Origin: Halobacteria archaeon
GTDB lineage: Bacteria; Pseudomonadota; Gammaproteobacteria; UBA9214
Direction of reading: 5' to 3'
DNA length: 9,473 nucleotides
NCBI GenBank assembly: GCA_013041945.1
Contig: JABDRC010000269.1
Coordinates: forward strand, 1 to 9,473
Shown here: piece by piece, positions 7,128 to 9,473 of the stretch
How positions within the stretch are numbered: position 1 is the stretch's first letter
Layout: the number at the start of each line of letters is the position of its first letter
Notes under the pieces: generated by a model
Seen by the model: the letters and a program-made list of their open reading frames with translations, nothing else
The model's database searches: none
What the model was told of the DNA's origin: nothing
Program-made: the position numbers and the translations under genes

Positions 7128-7133
7128 GGAGGA
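7128..7133 (+). promoter_or_regulatory. Ribosome binding site choosing the cytochrome start
   Basis: GGAGGA lies 8 nt before the ATG at 7142, an ideal spacing. The alternative in-frame ATG at 7190 has only AGCAGG with a 3-nt spacer, which favours 7142. The earlier ATG at 6923 has no comparable site and would overlap the control region. Confidence 0.65.
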
Positions 7134-7141
7134 TTGGCGCC

Positions 7142-8812
7142 ATGATAAGGTCTGTTCAATATGGTCCTCACCCTCCACGCAGCAGGCTGATGTTTTATCG
7201 AAGCCTGCTCTTCATCGCAGCATGCCTGCCCCTGCTTGCTCCGGGCCAGCCGGGATGGGCCACTGAAGGCTGTCTTGCATGTCATGACGACATGACACAA
7301 GGCCTGGCGCCGGGACACCGGATTACGGAGCAAGCGTGCAGCATCTGCCACGGTGGCGACCCTGCGGCCACGCAGTTACCCGCAGCCCATACCGGGCTCG
7401 TGGCATTTCCCGGCAATCTCGAAAACGCGGCACAGGCCTGCGGCACCTGCCATCCGGCACAGCTTGCCTCCGTCTCCGCCAGCCCCATGCACACTGGCAC
7501 ACACATGGTGAAAATCACACGGCGTGTGTTCGGACAGCAACTGTTTGCCGACACAGACCAGACCCTGCAGGGGCTTGCACACACGCCGGCCGACTCGTTA
7601 CTGCGCAAACTGTGTGCCAGCTGTCATCTGGGCCGGGAGAAGACACAGCACCGGCATGATGTCACGCATGACCAGGGCGGCGGTTGTCTTGCCTGCCATC
7701 TGAACCGGCACCCCAAAGGCAAGCATCCTGAACTGACTGTAAAAGTTGAAGATGGTCGTTGTTTTGGCTGTCACTCGCGTTCCTCCCGCGTCGCCCTCAA
7801 CTACGCGGGACTTGCAGAGACGGACGCCACCACCCCCGCACAGGTAAACACCGGACTCGCGCGGCTCGCCGATGGCCGTCTCGTCGAGCACCGGCCGGCT
7901 GATGTACACCACCAGGCGGGCATGAGTTGCATCGACTGCCATACCGGTAACGGGCTGATGGGTGTTGTTGCGGATGCGGATCGCCAGGACCAATCGGTGG
8001 ACATTGCCTGCAGCGACTGCCACGACAATCAACATCCGCATATCAAACTGGCCGACTGGCCAGTGCAACACCAGGCTATGCTCAAGCGCATCCCCTTCCC
8101 GGCAGCGGCCGGACAGGAGTTCCTGACAACCACGAATGGCACACCGCTCTGGCACATCGAGGTCCGCGGTGACGATCTGGTACTGCATACGAAACTGGCA
8201 GGGCAGCGGCGATCAATCCCCTCATACCTTGCCGCCGACCATACGGAACAGTCCGAACATTCCCGACTCACCTGTAATGCCTGTCACACACAATGGGCCC
8301 CGCAGTGCTATGCCTGCCACCTGGACTATTCACCCGATGAACCGCAATGGGACCTTGTGGAGCGGAAAGAGACGCCCGGCCGGTGGTCACAGCAGCGGGC
8401 AGGAATCCGCAACGATCTGCCGCCGCTCGGCGTCACCGCAACAGGTGATATCACAACCTTCGTACCGGGCATGATCATGTCCGTCCATCACCCGGACTTC
8501 GAGGCGCCCCTGTTTCGCCGTTTGTTCGGTTCCCTGTCGCCGCATACCACAGGCCCGGCCAGGCGTTGCGCGTCATGCCACCAATCGCCGGTCGCGCTGG
8601 GCCTGGGTGAGGGAGAACTCGAACACCGTACCGGACAGTGGCTATTCCGTCCGGCCCATAGAACCCTGCAGGACGGTTTACCGGCCGACGCATGGACCAC
8701 CCTTGAGGCCCGGCAACCGGGTGACGGCACCTATCCGGACGACCGTTCCTTCAATGGCGAGGAACTACACCGCATCCTGGATAGCGGGCGCAACATGCAC
8801 CCGGTGGAGTGA
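7142..8812 (+). CDS. Secreted undecahaem (11 x CxxCH) cytochrome c
   Basis: 556 residues from the ATG at 7142. An N-terminal hydrophobic segment (about 19-33) and P-G-W-A before Thr41 make a Sec signal peptide, with a somewhat long basic N-region. The ATG at 7190 (residue 17) is an alternative start giving a more compact signal. Eleven CxxCH haem-attachment motifs begin at Cys44, 66, 100, 158, 182, 207, 263, 290, 378, 389 and 476. There is no CxxCK motif, so it lacks the lysine-ligated active haem of octahaem tetrathionate reductase or NrfA. Many extra histidines can serve as distal ligands. A haem-free stretch at about 295-375 separates haems 8 and 9. Near 413-443 a segment G-R-W-S-Q-Q-R-A-G-I-R precedes P-P-L-G-V and F-V-P-G, which resembles segments I recall from other multihaem cytochromes, but I cannot name a family. 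No lipobox or transmembrane anchor follows the signal. Its divergent position opposite the psr-like operon suggests joint control and possibly electron exchange with it. Confidence 0.9.
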   Translation: MIRSVQYGPHPPRSRLMFYRSLLFIAACLPLLAPGQPGWATEGCLACHDDMTQGLAPGHRITEQACSICHGGDPAATQLPAAHTGLVAFPGNLENAAQACGTCHPAQLASVSASPMHTGTHMVKITRRVFGQQLFADTDQTLQGLAHTPADSLLRKLCASCHLGREKTQHRHDVTHDQGGGCLACHLNRHPKGKHPELTVKVEDGRCFGCHSRSSRVALNYAGLAETDATTPAQVNTGLARLADGRLVEHRPADVHHQAGMSCIDCHTGNGLMGVVADADRQDQSVDIACSDCHDNQHPHIKLADWPVQHQAMLKRIPFPAAAGQEFLTTTNGTPLWHIEVRGDDLVLHTKLAGQRRSIPSYLAADHTEQSEHSRLTCNACHTQWAPQCYACHLDYSPDEPQWDLVERKETPGRWSQQRAGIRNDLPPLGVTATGDITTFVPGMIMSVHHPDFEAPLFRRLFGSLSPHTTGPARRCASCHQSPVALGLGEGELEHRTGQWLFRPAHRTLQDGLPADAWTTLEARQPGDGTYPDDRSFNGEELHRILDSGRNMHPVE

Positions 8813-9068
8813 ATTTTCCCCATTCAGACCAGTGGCTTGGCGCTTTCCCCGGCACGGTTGGGGTGGGCCATGGATAGCATTGCATGACAAGGCGCTGGTG
8901 GGAATTCGCCTGCGACCATGCACGGATCCTGGTGGCGGCCGCAGAAAAAAATGTGTTTTTTCCGGACAGATTGCAATAGGATAAATGCGCGTTGTCCTGC
9001 ACCACCAGGTCCGGCCTGAACGTGCAGGGCGCAAGATATCTTCGATGTCTATTCCACCAGGGGGAAAT
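8813..9068. other. Intergenic region between the cytochrome and rubrerythrin-like genes
   Basis: This 256-nt stretch has no gene I can support; frames crossing it are continuations of shadow frames. It holds an A/T hairpin at 8939-8965. Downstream, GATAAA (8980-8985) is a possible -10 element for the next gene, but the -35 region (TTTTTC, 8957-8962) is poor. AGGGGGAAAT just before the ATG at 9069 is a good ribosome site. The size of the gap suggests that the rubrerythrin-like gene has its own promoter. Confidence 0.45.
8939..8965 (+). terminator. Weak candidate terminator hairpin after the cytochrome gene
   Basis: GAAAAAA (8944-8950) pairs with TTTTTTC (8956-8962) around ATGTG. CCG (8939-8941) and CGG (8963-8965) can extend the stem across a CA bulge. 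The T-run is inside the 3' arm rather than after it, so termination would be inefficient. It could equally be part of the next gene's promoter region. Confidence 0.25.
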
Positions 9069-9473
9069 ATGGAAACAAAAGAAATTACCGAAGAAATGAT
9101 CTTCCAGTGCTTCGCCGCAGCCCAACAGTCCGAACAATCCGACAAGACCGCGGAATCATTCGTTGACGTGGAAGAATACGAGAACCAGATCATGTATCCG
9201 GAATTCGCCCGCTGGGCCAAGCAGGCGGGTTACCCCGGGCTGGCCACCCTGTTTCGCAAGGTCGCCGGCGAGGAAAAACTGCATGCCGTGTGGCTGCGCG
9301 AGCTGTACGAGGACATCGGTGTACCGCAACGCGGCGAGGATACCCGGCGCGCGATCGATGCACTCGAGACCATACGCGCCAATTGCGATGATCTGATTGC
9401 GATGAATCCGGACGGCGTGGTCGAAAAGGCGCTGAGCGTCGCCATCCGCGTCGAAGAGCGCGAATACATGGAT
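9069..9473 (+). CDS. Rubrerythrin-like diiron protein, 5' part
   Basis: 135 residues are visible from the ATG at 9069 to the right edge, with no stop; the gene continues outside. AGGGGGAAAT upstream gives a good ribosome site. The first half aligns by eye with the first helix pair of rubrerythrins. Glu36 stands 7 residues before the Y-P-E-F-A segment (43-47), followed by A-K-Q-A-G-Y and then A-G-E-E-K-L-H-A with Glu69 and His72. The second pair begins at A-I-R-V-E-E-R-E-Y, where Glu129 and Glu132 match the second ExxE. These are the expected diiron ligands of a ferritin-like four-helix bundle. Whether a C-terminal rubredoxin domain follows cannot be seen. Family members reduce peroxide or act in iron and oxidative-stress handling in the cytoplasm; there is no signal peptide. 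A link to the sulfur genes is not shown beyond adjacency. Confidence 0.85.
   Translation, partial: METKEITEEMIFQCFAAAQQSEQSDKTAESFVDVEEYENQIMYPEFARWAKQAGYPGLATLFRKVAGEEKLHAVWLRELYEDIGVPQRGEDTRRAIDALETIRANCDDLIAMNPDGVVEKALSVAIRVEEREYMD

Larger units (their letters stand above)
6838..7141. promoter_or_regulatory. Divergent intergenic control region
   Basis: This 304-nt region separates the start of the minus-strand rhodanese/psr-like operon from the start of the plus-strand cytochrome gene. It holds the FNR-type palindrome at 6937-6952 and a candidate minus-strand -10 element, TATCTT (6915-6910). On the plus strand TATAAA at 6989-6994 is a possible -10 without a good -35. Strong ribosome sites lie at each end: AAGGAGT at 6851-6845 for the minus strand and GGAGGA at 7128-7133 for the plus strand. 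The cytochrome frame stays open through 6923-7141, but that stretch looks untranslated. I see no riboswitch or terminator there. Confidence 0.6.

Noticed and set aside
6923..7141. Longer N-terminus for the cytochrome from the ATG at 6923
   Set aside because: It has no ribosome site, would begin before the FNR-type box, and would bury the signal peptide behind 73 residues of unlikely composition.
8607..8984. 125-residue plus-strand frame running past the end of the cytochrome gene
   Set aside because: It overlaps the cytochrome's haem-encoding region in another frame, has no ribosome site, and its product has no recognisable features.

Overview
The window is high-GC, densely packed proteobacterial DNA. 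A periplasmic molybdenum respiratory complex, several rhodanese domains, an 11-haem cytochrome c and an FNR-type site suggest a gram-negative bacterium that respires anaerobically or facultatively and handles reduced sulfur. A sulfur-metabolising gammaproteobacterium is my guess, but nothing here fixes the taxon. There are no RNA genes, insertion sequences or CRISPR arrays that I can support.

Layout. (1) 1-692, plus strand: the 3' part of an alpha/beta-hydrolase gene. (2) 6837-814, minus strand: five genes in a row. They encode a Sec-exported protein with three rhodanese domains, a Tat-exported PsrA/PhsA-like molybdopterin oxidoreductase with a lipobox, a PsrB-like four-cluster ferredoxin, a PsrC/NrfD-type eight-helix membrane subunit, and a membrane-anchored rhodanese-like protein with a Gly-Leu repeat tail. 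The gaps are 114, 16, 30 and 8 nt, so this looks like one operon. (3) 6838-7141: a divergent control region with an FNR/ANR-type palindrome. (4) 7142-8812, plus strand: a secreted cytochrome c with 11 CxxCH motifs. (5) 9069 to the end, plus strand: a rubrerythrin-like diiron protein cut by the window edge.

How the genes may work together (inference). PsrABC-type complexes exchange electrons between the quinone pool (through the NrfD subunit) and a sulfur compound at a periplasmic Mo-bisPGD site. In Wolinella the periplasmic rhodanese Sud carries polysulfide sulfur to such an enzyme. Here rhodanese genes lie at both ends of the psr-like cluster. The first protein has two active-type domains around a cysteine-less one. 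The last has serine in place of the catalytic cysteine, a flexible repeat tail and a cysteine as its final residue. The most interesting reading is a periplasmic sulfur relay feeding or draining the Mo enzyme, with the 11-haem cytochrome as a possible extra electron partner. The substrate (polysulfide, thiosulfate, tetrathionate or other) and the direction of the reaction cannot be read from the sequence.
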